Below are positions 1 to 7,028 of a DNA stretch of 8,732 bases, in pieces; positions within the stretch are counted from its first letter, which is position 1; each line of letters begins with the position of its first letter. The DNA comes from JALXDT01 sp964634755 (GTDB taxonomy: Bacteria; Acidobacteriota; Aminicenantia; JAMOAD01). Made by a program: the position numbers and the translations under genes. The DNA is taken from the NCBI GenBank assembly GCA_964634755.1, contig CAZWJH010000092.1, forward strand, positions 1 to 8,732. The letters run 5' to 3'. The notes under the pieces are model-generated. The model did no database searches. It was given only the letters and a program-made list of their open reading frames with translations, and was not told the DNA's origin.

Positions 1-1692
1 AAAAAAGATAAAATAAAGAATTTTTATTCCAATTACCTGAATATTAACAATCCCTATCAGTACCAAATTGAAGTCTGGGAAAAATTAAGCAATCAAACGA
101 TACCTCTTGTGATAAAGGCCCCAACTGGTTCGGGAAAAACGGAAGCAGTCATAGCGCCCTTTCTAAATCAGTTTTTACAAAACAAATTTCCTATAGCCCC
201 TCGCTTAATTTATGTCCTCCCTATGCGCATTCTTGTAAACACAATTGCAGAAAGAATAAAGAAATATGCGACAAATATCTCTCCGAATATTATAGTAAAG
301 GTTCAGCATGGAAATGTAGCTAATGCTCCATTCTTTATTGGAGACATAATTGTTACAACTTTGGATCAATTCCTCTATGGCTTTGCCAGAACCAGCCGTC
401 AAGTAGGCAGGCATATAGATTTTCCTGCCGGAGCAATAGCTTCTTCAATTGTAATTTTTGATGAGGCTCACATGTACCGGGATGAATTTACTTTCTCTAT
501 TATGCGAGCACTTATGGAGATTCTTCATCATAGCAATATTCCGTTTGTTTTAATGACAGCAACTATCCCGGATAGTTTAAAAGAAAGTTTATTTGAAAGT
601 ATTAAGGTATCCGAAGAAAATATTATTAAACCTGGAAATTTTAATTTAGATAGCCAAATATCTATTAACTTTAGCGAAGAGCCACTTTACACAGAGGAAA
701 GGATAAACATTGGCGAGAAAATAATAGAAGAAATTAGAAACAAAAAGACAGTAATTATATTAAATCAGGTTAAAAGAGCTCAAAAGGTTTATGATTATTT
801 AAAAGAAAAATTAGAAATTAAAGAAGGTAAAGAAATTGTTCTATTACACTCAAGATTTACGATAGAGGACAGAAGAAAACATGAAGAGGAATCGCTAAAT
901 CTAATTCCACATAAGAAAAATGGTAAAATAATAATTCCTGAAGGTGTGGGAATTGTGGTATCTACGCAGGTTCTTGAAGCAGGGATTGATTTTTCCGCAC
1001 AATTATTGTTAACTGAAATTGCTCCAGCAGATAGTTTGATTCAGAGAGCTGGAAGATGTGCAAGATATAAAAACGAAAAAGGGAAAATAGTTATTTTCCC
1101 CATAGAAGACAAAAATTTAGCGCATCTTCCTTACAAAAAAGAACATATAGAAAAAACTTTGAAATGGCTACAAGCTAATAAGGATTTTAATATTAAATCT
1201 TTTAAAGATGCTTGCGAATTTGTAAATATTCTTGATTATAAAACAGACGATCATGAAGCAAGAGATTCTCTTATTGATCTATATGAATGTGTCCTTTTTG
1301 CAGACCAGAAGCCTGAAAATATTCAATTACGAAAAGGTAAACCAGTTACTATTGTAGTTGTTGAGCCTAAAACAAGTGAGAAGAAAATTGAAAAGTTAGA
1401 TTCACAGATTTTAAATGGATTAAAGTCAATAAATATAAGAGAAAAATCTTTTGAAGTTGACATAAAAACAGCATGGGGAATGTTTATAGAGGAAATAATT
1501 AAATGGCAATTGATCTGGAAGTATGATAGTTCAAAAAAAAGGTATGAAATGGAACTTAAAAACTTATTTGATAAAAGGAGGAAACATTCTGAAGAAGATC
1601 AACGCATTTCACCCTTTAGTACATACATTCTTGAAAATTCATTTTATGACTCAGAAAGAGGAGTGATAAAAGATGAAGGTATTTTTATATAG
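1..1692 (+). CDS. cas3': Cas3' CRISPR-associated helicase, 5'-truncated by window
   Basis: This is the superfamily 2 DNA helicase/ATPase half of a split Cas3, which unwinds and translocates along target DNA after Cascade recognition. The frame is open from base 1. The first in-window start, GTG at 109, lies too close to the Walker A motif to be the real start, and upstream codons encode a helicase-like PYQYQ segment, so the true start is outside the window. Visible motifs are Walker A APTGSGKTEA (about 118-147), DEAH box (460-471), motif III MTATIP (553-570) and motif VI QRAGRCAR (1042-1065). There is no HD domain; that activity is in the next gene, whose start overlaps this one by 20 bases. 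The split arrangement is typical of subtype I-A. Function is assigned with high confidence from motifs and context. Confidence 0.95.
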   Translation, partial: KKDKIKNFYSNYLNINNPYQYQIEVWEKLSNQTIPLVIKAPTGSGKTEAVIAPFLNQFLQNKFPIAPRLIYVLPMRILVNTIAERIKKYATNISPNIIVKVQHGNVANAPFFIGDIIVTTLDQFLYGFARTSRQVGRHIDFPAGAIASSIVIFDEAHMYRDEFTFSIMRALMEILHHSNIPFVLMTATIPDSLKESLFESIKVSEENIIKPGNFNLDSQISINFSEEPLYTEERINIGEKIIEEIRNKKTVIILNQVKRAQKVYDYLKEKLEIKEGKEIVLLHSRFTIEDRRKHEEESLNLIPHKKNGKIIIPEGVGIVVSTQVLEAGIDFSAQLLLTEIAPADSLIQRAGRCARYKNEKGKIVIFPIEDKNLAHLPYKKEHIEKTLKWLQANKDFNIKSFKDACEFVNILDYKTDDHEARDSLIDLYECVLFADQKPENIQLRKGKPVTIVVVEPKTSEKKIEKLDSQILNGLKSINIREKSFEVDIKTAWGMFIEEIIKWQLIWKYDSSKKRYEMELKNLFDKRRKHSEEDQRISPFSTYILENSFYDSERGVIKDEGIFI

Positions 1693-2404
1693 TGCACCAA
1701 AAGAAAAATATATAGACCATATTAATTTATGCCTTGATAATTTTAATATGATTTTTCCATTATTTGTGGAAACTGCTAAGAGGATACTAAACAGCAAAAA
1801 TGTTAAAGATGCCTTAAAAAAGATGGTTCTTTATCATGATATAGGAAAACTTACCAAGAAGTGGCAGGAATATATTGGCACAAATAAAAAACTTCCTTCT
1901 CATGCTCCAATTGGAGCTTCATACTTATGGAGAACTTTGCCGGAAGGGTTGAAAGAACCTATAAGTTTCGCTGTTGCGATTCACCATGCGGATAAAGGAC
2001 TTCTTAGCGATAATATAGAAAGGCCAGATGTGCAAGCAATAATTGATGGTATAGTAGATTATGATGGGAAGATTGAGTGGTCTGATGCTACAACTACTTT
2101 AGAGAATGAATATTTTGATGAAACAATAAAAGAACTTAATGTTAACGATTTAAAGGATATGGCAAGAGGTTTAAGAATATGGGCAAAAGGGTGCTCCATT
2201 CTTGAACAGCATAAGAGAAGACTCCAAGTTTCAATTTGTCATCATATACTTAAACTCTGTGATATATCTGCTGCATCGGAAAGAAAAGAGTGGGAAAATG
2301 AAAACATTGAAAAAGATGATTTGTATGGAGGATGGCTTATGGTAAAAAATATTACCAGTTATATAAATAATATAAGAGAGAGGATAAGGTGTCAGGAAAA
2401 ATAG
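1673..2404 (+). CDS. cas3'': Cas3'' HD-domain nuclease
   Basis: This 243-residue protein is the stand-alone HD nuclease that works with Cas3' to degrade target DNA. The HD signature is visible: H16 (DHINLC), the core H55-D56 in LYHDIGKLTKKW, H77 (SHAPIGAS), H105-H106 (AIHHADKG) and D197 (CDISA), which together would bind the divalent metals. The start ATG at 1673 is preceded by AGAGGAG (1657-1663) at 9-base spacing and lies within the end of cas3', implying translational coupling. Its stop overlaps the start of cas8a by 16 bases. Length and motif order fit Cas3'' of split-Cas3 type I systems. No key residue appears missing. Confidence 0.92.
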   Translation: MKVFLYSAPKEKYIDHINLCLDNFNMIFPLFVETAKRILNSKNVKDALKKMVLYHDIGKLTKKWQEYIGTNKKLPSHAPIGASYLWRTLPEGLKEPISFAVAIHHADKGLLSDNIERPDVQAIIDGIVDYDGKIEWSDATTTLENEYFDETIKELNVNDLKDMARGLRIWAKGCSILEQHKRRLQVSICHHILKLCDISAASERKEWENENIEKDDLYGGWLMVKNITSYINNIRERIRCQEK

Positions 2405-3834
2405 CTTTATACACTCCTGATACAGGATTTCCTGATTTAGAGATAAAGATTGCTTATGGACTAATTAGAGTAGGGATAGAAGCGGGCGCCGAGGTTTCTT
2501 TAACTCCTTATGATGGTCTTTACCAAATAACCTTTTCATCAACAACCGAAAATACTAAAATAGATAAAGCATTTAATTTGTTATTAAAAAGAATTTTGAC
2601 TTCTCAAAAATTTTACGACATAGGAGTAAAAGCAAGGTACAAGAAAAACTATATTCCATCAAAAGAAACAATTAATCGTTTGTCCCAAATAACATTGAGA
2701 GAATTGTATAAATTTAAACTAAGAGTAAATTTTGATTTTACCAAGGATAGACAATGTGGCCATAAAGGAGCAAAATTTGGTGCCACTAAATTGAATGAAA
2801 GAGAACTTGGAGGTTTAATTCTTCTTACCTCTGTTCACGCTGGAAAACCACAATATAGAGACCAAAGAAAGAGAGATCTAAATCTTGGGTTATGTGAAAC
2901 CTGCGGATATTTAAGTGTTTTGGGCAAGGAATCTTTTTGCTTTACTATTCAATTAGGTAAAGGTAAAAATAGAAAGTTTGTCATTGTTACTCCAATGCCA
3001 AATAGAACTCTGAAAATGAAGGAACTTTCTCATTTGCTTTCTATTCAAAAAACTTTGCACAATTTTTGGCTATCGGACCTTATCCCTTTAAATGTTTTTA
3101 CTTTAGGGTTACTGGCAAAAATTCCTTCCTTAAGTGATATTGTAAGAGATCTACAGATAAATTTACATTTAGTTTTACTTTCCAAAGATAATAGAGGTGA
3201 TACAGTAGTAGAACAGGTTAGCATAGTAAATGCGTCACCTTTTGGAAACTTCATCACCAGCTCTGCATATAATTCTGCAACGATATACAAATTAATAGAA
3301 AGAGAGCCTAAAATTTCAGCACTTCAGGAAATAAATTCAATCATTAAAAAACCTGAGCCTTTCAAACTTTTAAAATTTGCCCGTCTTTATGTTCAAGAAA
3401 CCTCAACAAATAATTGGACGAATCTTTTATACCCTGAAACAACTAATTATCTTTTAAAGGAGGTAGCAATGGTAAAAACAAAAATTATTGAAAATTCTTC
3501 TATAAGAAGCGTTGCAAGAATGCTAAGATATTTTATAAGAGAAAGGAAATATGGTTATGCTGATGATATCCGTAACGCAAGGAAAGATTCAAAGGATTTT
3601 GAAGAAACTATAGCAAAAATGTTAAGAGAAGCAGAATTGAGAAGGGTTCAACAGGAACAAGACAAAAAACAAAATAAAGAAATTAAAAACATAGTTTATA
3701 TTCCGAATGAAGACGAAATAAAAGAGTTGTTTAAACTTGCAAACGAAGACTTTGAAGGAACAAAAATTGCTCTTGTAATGCTTGCTTTTTCTTTTCCAAC
3801 TAAGAAAGAAAAAACAGAAGAAATTACAAGTTAG
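2389..3834 (+). CDS. cas8a: Cas8a-like Cascade large subunit with C-terminal small-subunit (Csa5-like) region
   Basis: This 481-residue protein is probably the large subunit that recognises PAM and target in a subtype I-A-like Cascade. The GTG start (2389) overlaps cas3'' by 16 bases and has a modest GAGAGG site at 2378-2383. The N-terminus (DTGFPDLEIKIAYGLIRVG) resembles the start of Csa4/Csx9-type Cas8a proteins. A likely zinc-binding set is C123-x-H125 and C169-x2-C172, with C184 nearby. Residues from about 361 are predicted helical and highly charged (ARMLRYFIRERKYGYADDI and onward) and look like Csa5, which is usually a separate gene in I-A. A strong internal ribosome site precedes M361. 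The assignment rests on context and remembered family resemblance, because Cas8 proteins are poorly conserved; Cas8b is the main alternative. Confidence 0.8.
   Translation: MSGKIALYTPDTGFPDLEIKIAYGLIRVGIEAGAEVSLTPYDGLYQITFSSTTENTKIDKAFNLLLKRILTSQKFYDIGVKARYKKNYIPSKETINRLSQITLRELYKFKLRVNFDFTKDRQCGHKGAKFGATKLNERELGGLILLTSVHAGKPQYRDQRKRDLNLGLCETCGYLSVLGKESFCFTIQLGKGKNRKFVIVTPMPNRTLKMKELSHLLSIQKTLHNFWLSDLIPLNVFTLGLLAKIPSLSDIVRDLQINLHLVLLSKDNRGDTVVEQVSIVNASPFGNFITSSAYNSATIYKLIEREPKISALQEINSIIKKPEPFKLLKFARLYVQETSTNNWTNLLYPETTNYLLKEVAMVKTKIIENSSIRSVARMLRYFIRERKYGYADDIRNARKDSKDFEETIAKMLREAELRRVQQEQDKKQNKEIKNIVYIPNEDEIKELFKLANEDFEGTKIALVMLAFSFPTKKEKTEEITS
3456..3471 (+). promoter_or_regulatory. Strong internal Shine-Dalgarno and start codon inside cas8a
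   Basis: AAAGGAGGT followed by AGCA and ATG. Eight consecutive bases (AAGGAGGT) match the anti-Shine-Dalgarno core, with optimal spacing, and the ATG is in the cas8a frame (codons L-K-E-V-A-M). It decides the start of the putative small subunit. Confidence 0.7.
3469..3834 (+). CDS. Putative internally initiated small subunit (Csa5/Cas11-like), in frame within cas8a
   Basis: An in-frame ATG at codon 361 of cas8a follows AAAGGAGGT (3456-3464), with 5 bases between GGAGG and the ATG. This is one of the two strongest Shine-Dalgarno matches in the window, much better than that of cas8a itself. Initiation here would give a 121-residue, lysine- and glutamate-rich, probably all-helical protein, about the size of Csa5. 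Independent translation of small subunits from the 3' end of large-subunit genes is established for types I-B, I-C and I-D (Cas11). Its use in this locus is inferred. It could supply the multiple small-subunit copies that line the Cascade belly. The alternative is that only the fused form is made. Confidence 0.6.
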   Translation: MVKTKIIENSSIRSVARMLRYFIRERKYGYADDIRNARKDSKDFEETIAKMLREAELRRVQQEQDKKQNKEIKNIVYIPNEDEIKELFKLANEDFEGTKIALVMLAFSFPTKKEKTEEITS

Positions 3835-3844
3835 GAGGTGTAAT

Positions 3845-4804
3845 ATGTTAAAGTTTTTAACTTTTGCTGTAAAAATTCAGTTAAATGTGCATGATTTGAA
3901 CAATGAAACAGGCGCAGGGAATGTAACCGATATAAGGATAATGGAATTTCTTAACGAGAAAGGAGAAAGAATTGAAGCACCTGCTGTTTCCGGTAGAATG
4001 CTGAAACACTGGCATTATGAAGAAATGAGAAAATTAATATTAAATGGGAACGACACCTTAATTTCTCTTTGTGATGGATGTAAAGCAGGTGAGCCTATAC
4101 GCCCAGGAAGGATTAATAACAACCAACTTGAACAAATAGCAAAAAATGAAAATGATGCTGTTAAAGATTGCGCAATTTGCGATATTCATGGATATTTAAT
4201 AGCACAAGGTGCACGCCAAGAAGGTGAAGCGGGAGTATCATCAAGAAGAAATTCAAGAGTTATGTTTTCATGGCTTATGCCTGTGCTTGATAAAGAGACT
4301 ACTTCAAAACAAGTAGTACATACACGAGTATCCCAACAAGAGGCTATGGCAGAAGGAGAAAGTGCAGCTCAGATGATTTTTAATAAATCTTATGCTTCCG
4401 GTATTTATGCATTTGTCTCTGCCCTTGATATTGAAAGAATTGGACTTGTAGAATTGAATCTTGGGAGTGATAATCCTTATGCAATAGATGATAATCAACG
4501 GAAAGAGAGAATAAAAATTGCGATTGAGGCATACCGTTATCTCATTTCGGGACAGATGGGAGCTTCACTTTCTCACGCTATTCCTCATTGGAATCCCATT
4601 GAAATAATTGCTATTTATTCAGAAGTTGGTCCTTTACCTTTCCCTGTGTCTCCTATGTATGCTGACTATATAGAGAAAACAAAAGGAGTAACTCCGGCAG
4701 ACGCTAAGATTCTTTATTGGGGAAGTGAAGATTTAAATGTGGGTGGAATTGTAAAGAAAGAAAGTATAAATCGGATATTTAATGAAATTTTATTGAAACT
4801 ATGA
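3845..4804 (+). CDS. cas7: Cas7 (Csa2/DevR-type) Cascade backbone subunit
   Basis: Cas7 is the RRM-fold protein that polymerises along crRNA to form the Cascade backbone. The open frame extends upstream to 3782 inside cas8a, but I choose ATG 3845 (319 residues) because it follows AGGAGGTG (3833-3840), which itself overlaps the cas8a stop codon, and because the extra 21 residues are low-complexity Lys/Arg. Family marks are an N-terminal beta strand (LTFAVKIQLNVHDLNNETG), the VSGRMLKHWH segment (48-57), and the Cys pairs C76-x2-C79 (CDGCKAGEPIRP) and C109-x2-C112 plus H115 (CAICDIHGYL), as seen in Csa2-type proteins. Its TGA overlaps the cas5 ATG as ATGA, implying coupled translation. High confidence. 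Confidence 0.93.
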   Translation: MLKFLTFAVKIQLNVHDLNNETGAGNVTDIRIMEFLNEKGERIEAPAVSGRMLKHWHYEEMRKLILNGNDTLISLCDGCKAGEPIRPGRINNNQLEQIAKNENDAVKDCAICDIHGYLIAQGARQEGEAGVSSRRNSRVMFSWLMPVLDKETTSKQVVHTRVSQQEAMAEGESAAQMIFNKSYASGIYAFVSALDIERIGLVELNLGSDNPYAIDDNQRKERIKIAIEAYRYLISGQMGASLSHAIPHWNPIEIIAIYSEVGPLPFPVSPMYADYIEKTKGVTPADAKILYWGSEDLNVGGIVKKESINRIFNEILLKL

Positions 4805-5580
4805 AAGCACTAATTTTTGATGTCCGTTTAAACTCTCTTTTTTCTATCAGGATTCCTTACACATGGCAGTCTGCTTTAATTTATCCTGTTTTACCACCTT
4901 CTGCAGTTATAGGAATGCTCGCAAATGCGTTACAGAGAGTGGAGAATAAAAAACATCCTCGTGAGTATCTAAAAGAATTAGAAAGTAAGATTATTTGGGT
5001 AGGAGCGAGACTCTTATCTCCTTGTATAGTTAAAAGTTACACTACGTCTGCAATATTTAATTGGAAAATTAAAATGGGGGGAAAAGCTACTAATTCGCTC
5101 GGGAGGGAATTTGGATTTACAAAAAATGTGCAAATTATTGCGGTAATGAAAAACGAAGACAATCTGTTATCTATGCTACTATTAGGCCTGAAAAGAACTT
5201 CTCTAACCATGGGTGATAGCGAATCCGCTTTAACTATAGAAAGAATATATCCTATTTATAATATAAAAGAATACACCATTGAAAAAGAAATTGAAACTTT
5301 TTTCCCTTTTCCTTTCTCTTTTGAACAAATAGAAATTACTGCAGGAACAGGAAGAGTTTACATGATTCATGAAAAATGTATGAAGGATGAAAGTAAAAAA
5401 AACTTACCACTTATTACTTATATTTTCCCAATAAAAGAGGAAAATAGCATTTTATTTCCAACCACCCTTAAAATTAAACCAAAAAATAAAATTAATGTAT
5501 TAGAGTTGGAAACATTAAATATAAATAACAATTTACCTTTTCCCCAAGGATCATTATTGGTGAAAAATACAAGGAGCTAA
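4801..5580 (+). CDS. cas5: Cas5 (subtype I-A-like) Cascade subunit
   Basis: This 259-residue protein is the Cas5 subunit, which caps the 5' handle of crRNA and contacts the large subunit. The N-terminal RRM strand (MKALIFDVRLNSLFSIRIPY) is followed by the family-typical YPVLPPSAVIGMLANAL segment (about residues 29-45), where Cas5 proteins carry a Pro-rich turn and small residues. The gene starts within an ATGA overlap with cas7, so it is probably translated by coupling. Its last codons contain AAGGAG (5571-5576), which forms the ribosome site of the next, broken gene. No catalytic residues are expected, since processing would need a separate Cas6 that is not visible here. Confidence 0.88.
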   Translation: MKALIFDVRLNSLFSIRIPYTWQSALIYPVLPPSAVIGMLANALQRVENKKHPREYLKELESKIIWVGARLLSPCIVKSYTTSAIFNWKIKMGGKATNSLGREFGFTKNVQIIAVMKNEDNLLSMLLLGLKRTSLTMGDSESALTIERIYPIYNIKEYTIEKEIETFFPFPFSFEQIEITAGTGRVYMIHEKCMKDESKKNLPLITYIFPIKEENSILFPTTLKIKPKNKINVLELETLNINNNLPFPQGSLLVKNTRS

Positions 5581-5581
5581 A

Positions 5582-5723
5582 ATGATAATTAAAGTATGTC
5601 CGTTTAGGGATTTGACAGATGGAGGATTTTTTAATTCTTTATAACTTTATTAAAGACACATATGGTTACAATACAGGACTGAAAAGAGATTTTAGCATGT
5701 TTATTTTATCTAATGCAAGTTAA
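5582..5723 (+). pseudogene. Remnant of an unidentified operon gene between cas5 and cas4
   Basis: ATG at 5582 follows AAGGAG (5571-5576) at 5-base spacing, an excellent start site in operon register. The frame stops after 20 codons (TAA 5642-5644). A second frame, shifted by one base in the middle of a T6 run (5627-5632), continues from ATG 5619 as MEDFLILYNFIKDTYGYNTG and on to TAA 5721-5723, giving protein-like sequence. Rejoining the two frames gives roughly 50 residues. This looks like the start of a gene disrupted by frameshift and deletion. I do not recognise the protein. Position suggests a lost cas gene such as cas6, but the sequence does not resemble a Cas6 N-terminus that I know. 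Its end overlaps the cas4 start. Confidence 0.5.
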
Positions 5724-6213
5724 AAAAATCACAGGCACTCTCATGTGGTACTACTATGTCTGCAAGCGTGAAGTTTGGCTTATGTCAAGAGAAATCAACT
5801 CCAACCAAGACAATCAGCTTCTTGAAATCGGGCGGATAATTGCTGAGGAGAGTTATAGGAGAGAGGTTAAGGAGATTAGTTTCGGGAGCATTAAGATTGA
5901 TTTGATTAAAAAGAGAGACGGGGAGCTTTGGGTATGCGAGATTAAAAAATCCTCAAAATTTTTAAAACCTGCCCAAATGCAGATTGCTTTTTATCTTATG
6001 GAGCTTAAAAAGCAAGATATTTTTGCAAAAGGAGAGCTTTTGATTCCGAAAGAAAAGAAAAGATTTAAGGTTGAGCTTACGGATGAGATTGAAAAGGAAT
6101 TAGAAAAAGCCATATCAGAGATTAAAAAAATCATATCCATTGAAAAACCTCCACATCCCGAAAAAAATCAATTCTGCCGCAACTGCTCCTATTATGAATT
6201 TTGCTGGAGCTGA
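5713..6213 (+). CDS. cas4: Cas4 RecB-like Fe-S nuclease, possibly defective
   Basis: Cas4 trims and selects PAM-bearing prespacers with Cas1-Cas2 during spacer acquisition. The 166-residue length is normal. The four Fe-S cysteines are present: C17, and C155-x2-C158-x5-C164 at the C-terminus. The nuclease core shows D63 (IKIDLI), E76-x-K78 (VCEIKKSS) and Q90/Y94 (QMQIAFYL). The family's motif I His, expected in G-R-x-x-H-E, is Ala44 here (GRIIAEESY), which removes a metal ligand. The ATG at 5713 has no recognisable ribosome site and overlaps the end of the preceding remnant, so translation may be weak or coupled. No cas1 or cas2 follows. The 3' end is partly duplicated twice downstream (6969-7028 and 7634-7727). 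It seems somewhat richer in G than cas8a. Confidence 0.9.
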   Translation: MQVKKITGTLMWYYYVCKREVWLMSREINSNQDNQLLEIGRIIAEESYRREVKEISFGSIKIDLIKKRDGELWVCEIKKSSKFLKPAQMQIAFYLMELKKQDIFAKGELLIPKEKKRFKVELTDEIEKELEKAISEIKKIISIEKPPHPEKNQFCRNCSYYEFCWS

Positions 6214-6249
6214 ATGTTAGAAAACAGTTTTTAATAACATTAATAAAAC
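6190..6249 (+). repeat. Direct repeat, copy A: cas4 3' end plus downstream
   Basis: This 60-bp stretch covers the last codons and stop of cas4 and 36 bases beyond. It recurs at 6969-7028 with a single mismatch (A 6214 versus G 6993). The two copies are 779 bases apart and bracket the RelBE-type genes. Confidence 0.93.
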
Positions 6250-6290
6250 AAAAGGTAAGAGAGAAATAAAAATCGCATGGCTTATAACAT

Positions 6291-6314
6291 CCGAGCTTTC
6301 GGGTTTTTTAACCC
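6291..6314 (+). terminator. Possible weak rho-independent terminator after cas4
   Basis: CCGA-GCTT-TCGG (6291-6302) is followed by G and T6 (6304-6309), with two weaker extra pairs possible at the base. An overlapping alternative hairpin, GGGTT-TTTT-AACCC (6301-6314), could form instead. The stems are short, so termination would be inefficient. The position, just before the RelBE promoter, is sensible. Confidence 0.4.
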
Positions 6315-6317
6315 CCC

Positions 6318-6346
6318 TTGACAATTAATACAGAATAGCGTATATA
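6318..6346 (+). promoter_or_regulatory. Sigma70-like promoter of the RelBE-type operon
   Basis: TTGACA (6318-6323), a 17-base spacer and TATATA (6341-6346) lie just upstream of the antitoxin ribosome site. The -35 is a perfect consensus. An inverted repeat ATACA-N14-TGTAT (6328-6332 and 6347-6351) spans the -10 region and could be an operator for the ribbon-helix-helix antitoxin. This would be standard autoregulation for such modules. The operator is an inference. Confidence 0.7.
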
Positions 6347-6363
6347 TGTATTGGAGGGAAAAA

Positions 6364-6603
6364 ATGAAAAGATTGAATATAACCATAGATGAAGAAACTT
6401 ATGAAAAGGCAAGAAGTTTTGCATTTGTTAAAAGAATAAGTTTGTCCAAACTCATAAGGGAATCTTTGAGATATATGATTGATAATAAAGGTAAGGATAG
6501 TGAACTAAAACTAAGTGATGAAGAAGAGAAAAGGCTTTTGAATATTTTGAAAAATGATGAGTTTATCTCTTCAGATGAGGTGAGAAAAGAACTTGGTTTA
6601 TGA
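6364..6603 (+). CDS. Ribbon-helix-helix antitoxin (RelB/ParD-like)
   Basis: This 79-residue antitoxin is expected to bind and neutralise the toxin encoded next and to repress the shared promoter. The N-terminus MKRLNITIDEETYEKARS gives the DNA-contacting beta strand and first helix of a ribbon-helix-helix fold, continued by ISLSKLIRESLRYMID. The acidic C-terminal half (about 45-79) would wrap the toxin. An upstream in-frame ATG at 6346 lies within the -10 box; I choose ATG 6364 because TGGAGGG (6352-6358) precedes it at correct spacing and the RHH strand begins there. Its stop overlaps the toxin start as ATGA. The fold is confident; the exact antitoxin subfamily is not. Confidence 0.85.
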   Translation: MKRLNITIDEETYEKARSFAFVKRISLSKLIRESLRYMIDNKGKDSELKLSDEEEKRLLNILKNDEFISSDEVRKELGL

Positions 6604-6839
6604 GAATAGTTTACAGTAGAACAAGCGTAAATTATTTAAAGAAGCTAAACAAAGAGCTACAGAGAAGGTTAATTGAGTCGATTGAAAAATTACCTGATTA
6701 TGGAGATATAAAAAAGTTAAAGGGTAAGAGGGTGAAAAATATGTACAGATTGAGAGTTGGAAAATACAGAGTGATTTTTGTTCTTGAGGAAGAAGAGATA
6801 AAAATTGTGGATATAAATACCAGAGGAAATATTTACTAA
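6600..6839 (+). CDS. RelE/ParE-family toxin, probable mRNA interferase
   Basis: This 79-residue basic protein has the RelE/ParE fold pattern: an N-terminal strand (MRIVYSRTSV), two helices (NYLKKLNKELQRRLIESIEK), then YRLRVGKYRVIFVLEE (49-64) and a final IVDINTRGNIY. R50, R52, R57, R75 and C-terminal Y79 lie where RelE-type ribosome-dependent mRNA interferases carry catalytic or RNA-binding residues. The gene starts in an ATGA overlap with the antitoxin, so synthesis is coupled. Cleavage of ribosome-bound mRNA is the family activity; gyrase inhibition (ParE) is a less likely alternative because of the RelE-like Arg/Tyr set. The pair lies downstream of a damaged cas region, between direct repeats. 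Confidence 0.88.
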   Translation: MRIVYSRTSVNYLKKLNKELQRRLIESIEKLPDYGDIKKLKGKRVKNMYRLRVGKYRVIFVLEEEEIKIVDINTRGNIY

Positions 6840-6909
6840 CAATAGGTTGAAGCACTTTAAATCAACATAAAATGAAGATTGTTTTATCACAAGATAAACT
6901 TTGTTGCTC

Positions 6910-6944
6910 AGCTGGTACGGCAGCCCAGCTTTCCTCCTCTTTTC
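6910..6944 (+). terminator. Possible terminator downstream of the toxin gene
   Basis: AGCTGG-N9-CCAGCT forms a 6-bp stem followed by a pyrimidine-rich tract (TTTCCTCCTCTTTT). The tract is interrupted by C residues, so this is at best an imperfect intrinsic terminator for the RelBE-type operon. Confidence 0.35.
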
Positions 6945-6968
6945 TGTTATATTACTTGATAAAAAAAA

Positions 6969-7028
6969 TATTATGAATTTTGCTGGAGCTGAGTGTTAGA
7001 AAACAGTTTTTAATAACATTAATAAAAC
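6969..7028 (+). repeat. cas4: Direct repeat, copy B: duplicated cas4 3' end
   Basis: 59 of 60 bases match 6190-6249, including the last codons of cas4, its stop codon position and 36 bases of downstream sequence. It has no upstream cas4 coding sequence beyond the YEFCWS codons. It is the right boundary of a segment containing the RelBE-type genes. Confidence 0.92.

Noticed and set aside
109..111. GTG 109 as the true start of cas3'
   Set aside because: The frame is open to base 1 with helicase-like residues upstream, and this GTG lies directly before Walker A without a ribosome site.
3782..3844. Longer N-terminus for cas7
   Set aside because: The extra 21 residues are low-complexity basic sequence inside the cas8a end, and a much stronger ribosome site precedes ATG 3845.
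6214..6240. ATG shortly after cas4 that might have been the start of cas1
   Set aside because: The frame stops after six codons and does not resemble a Cas1 N-terminus.
6598..6855. 85-codon open frame on the minus strand opposite the toxin gene
   Set aside because: Exact shadow of the RelE-type gene, without a ribosome site or domain.
6902..6925. tRNA D-arm-like sequence GCTCAGCTGGTA
   Set aside because: No matching D-stem partner, no anticodon or T-arm follows; better explained as the AGCTGG/CCAGCT hairpin.
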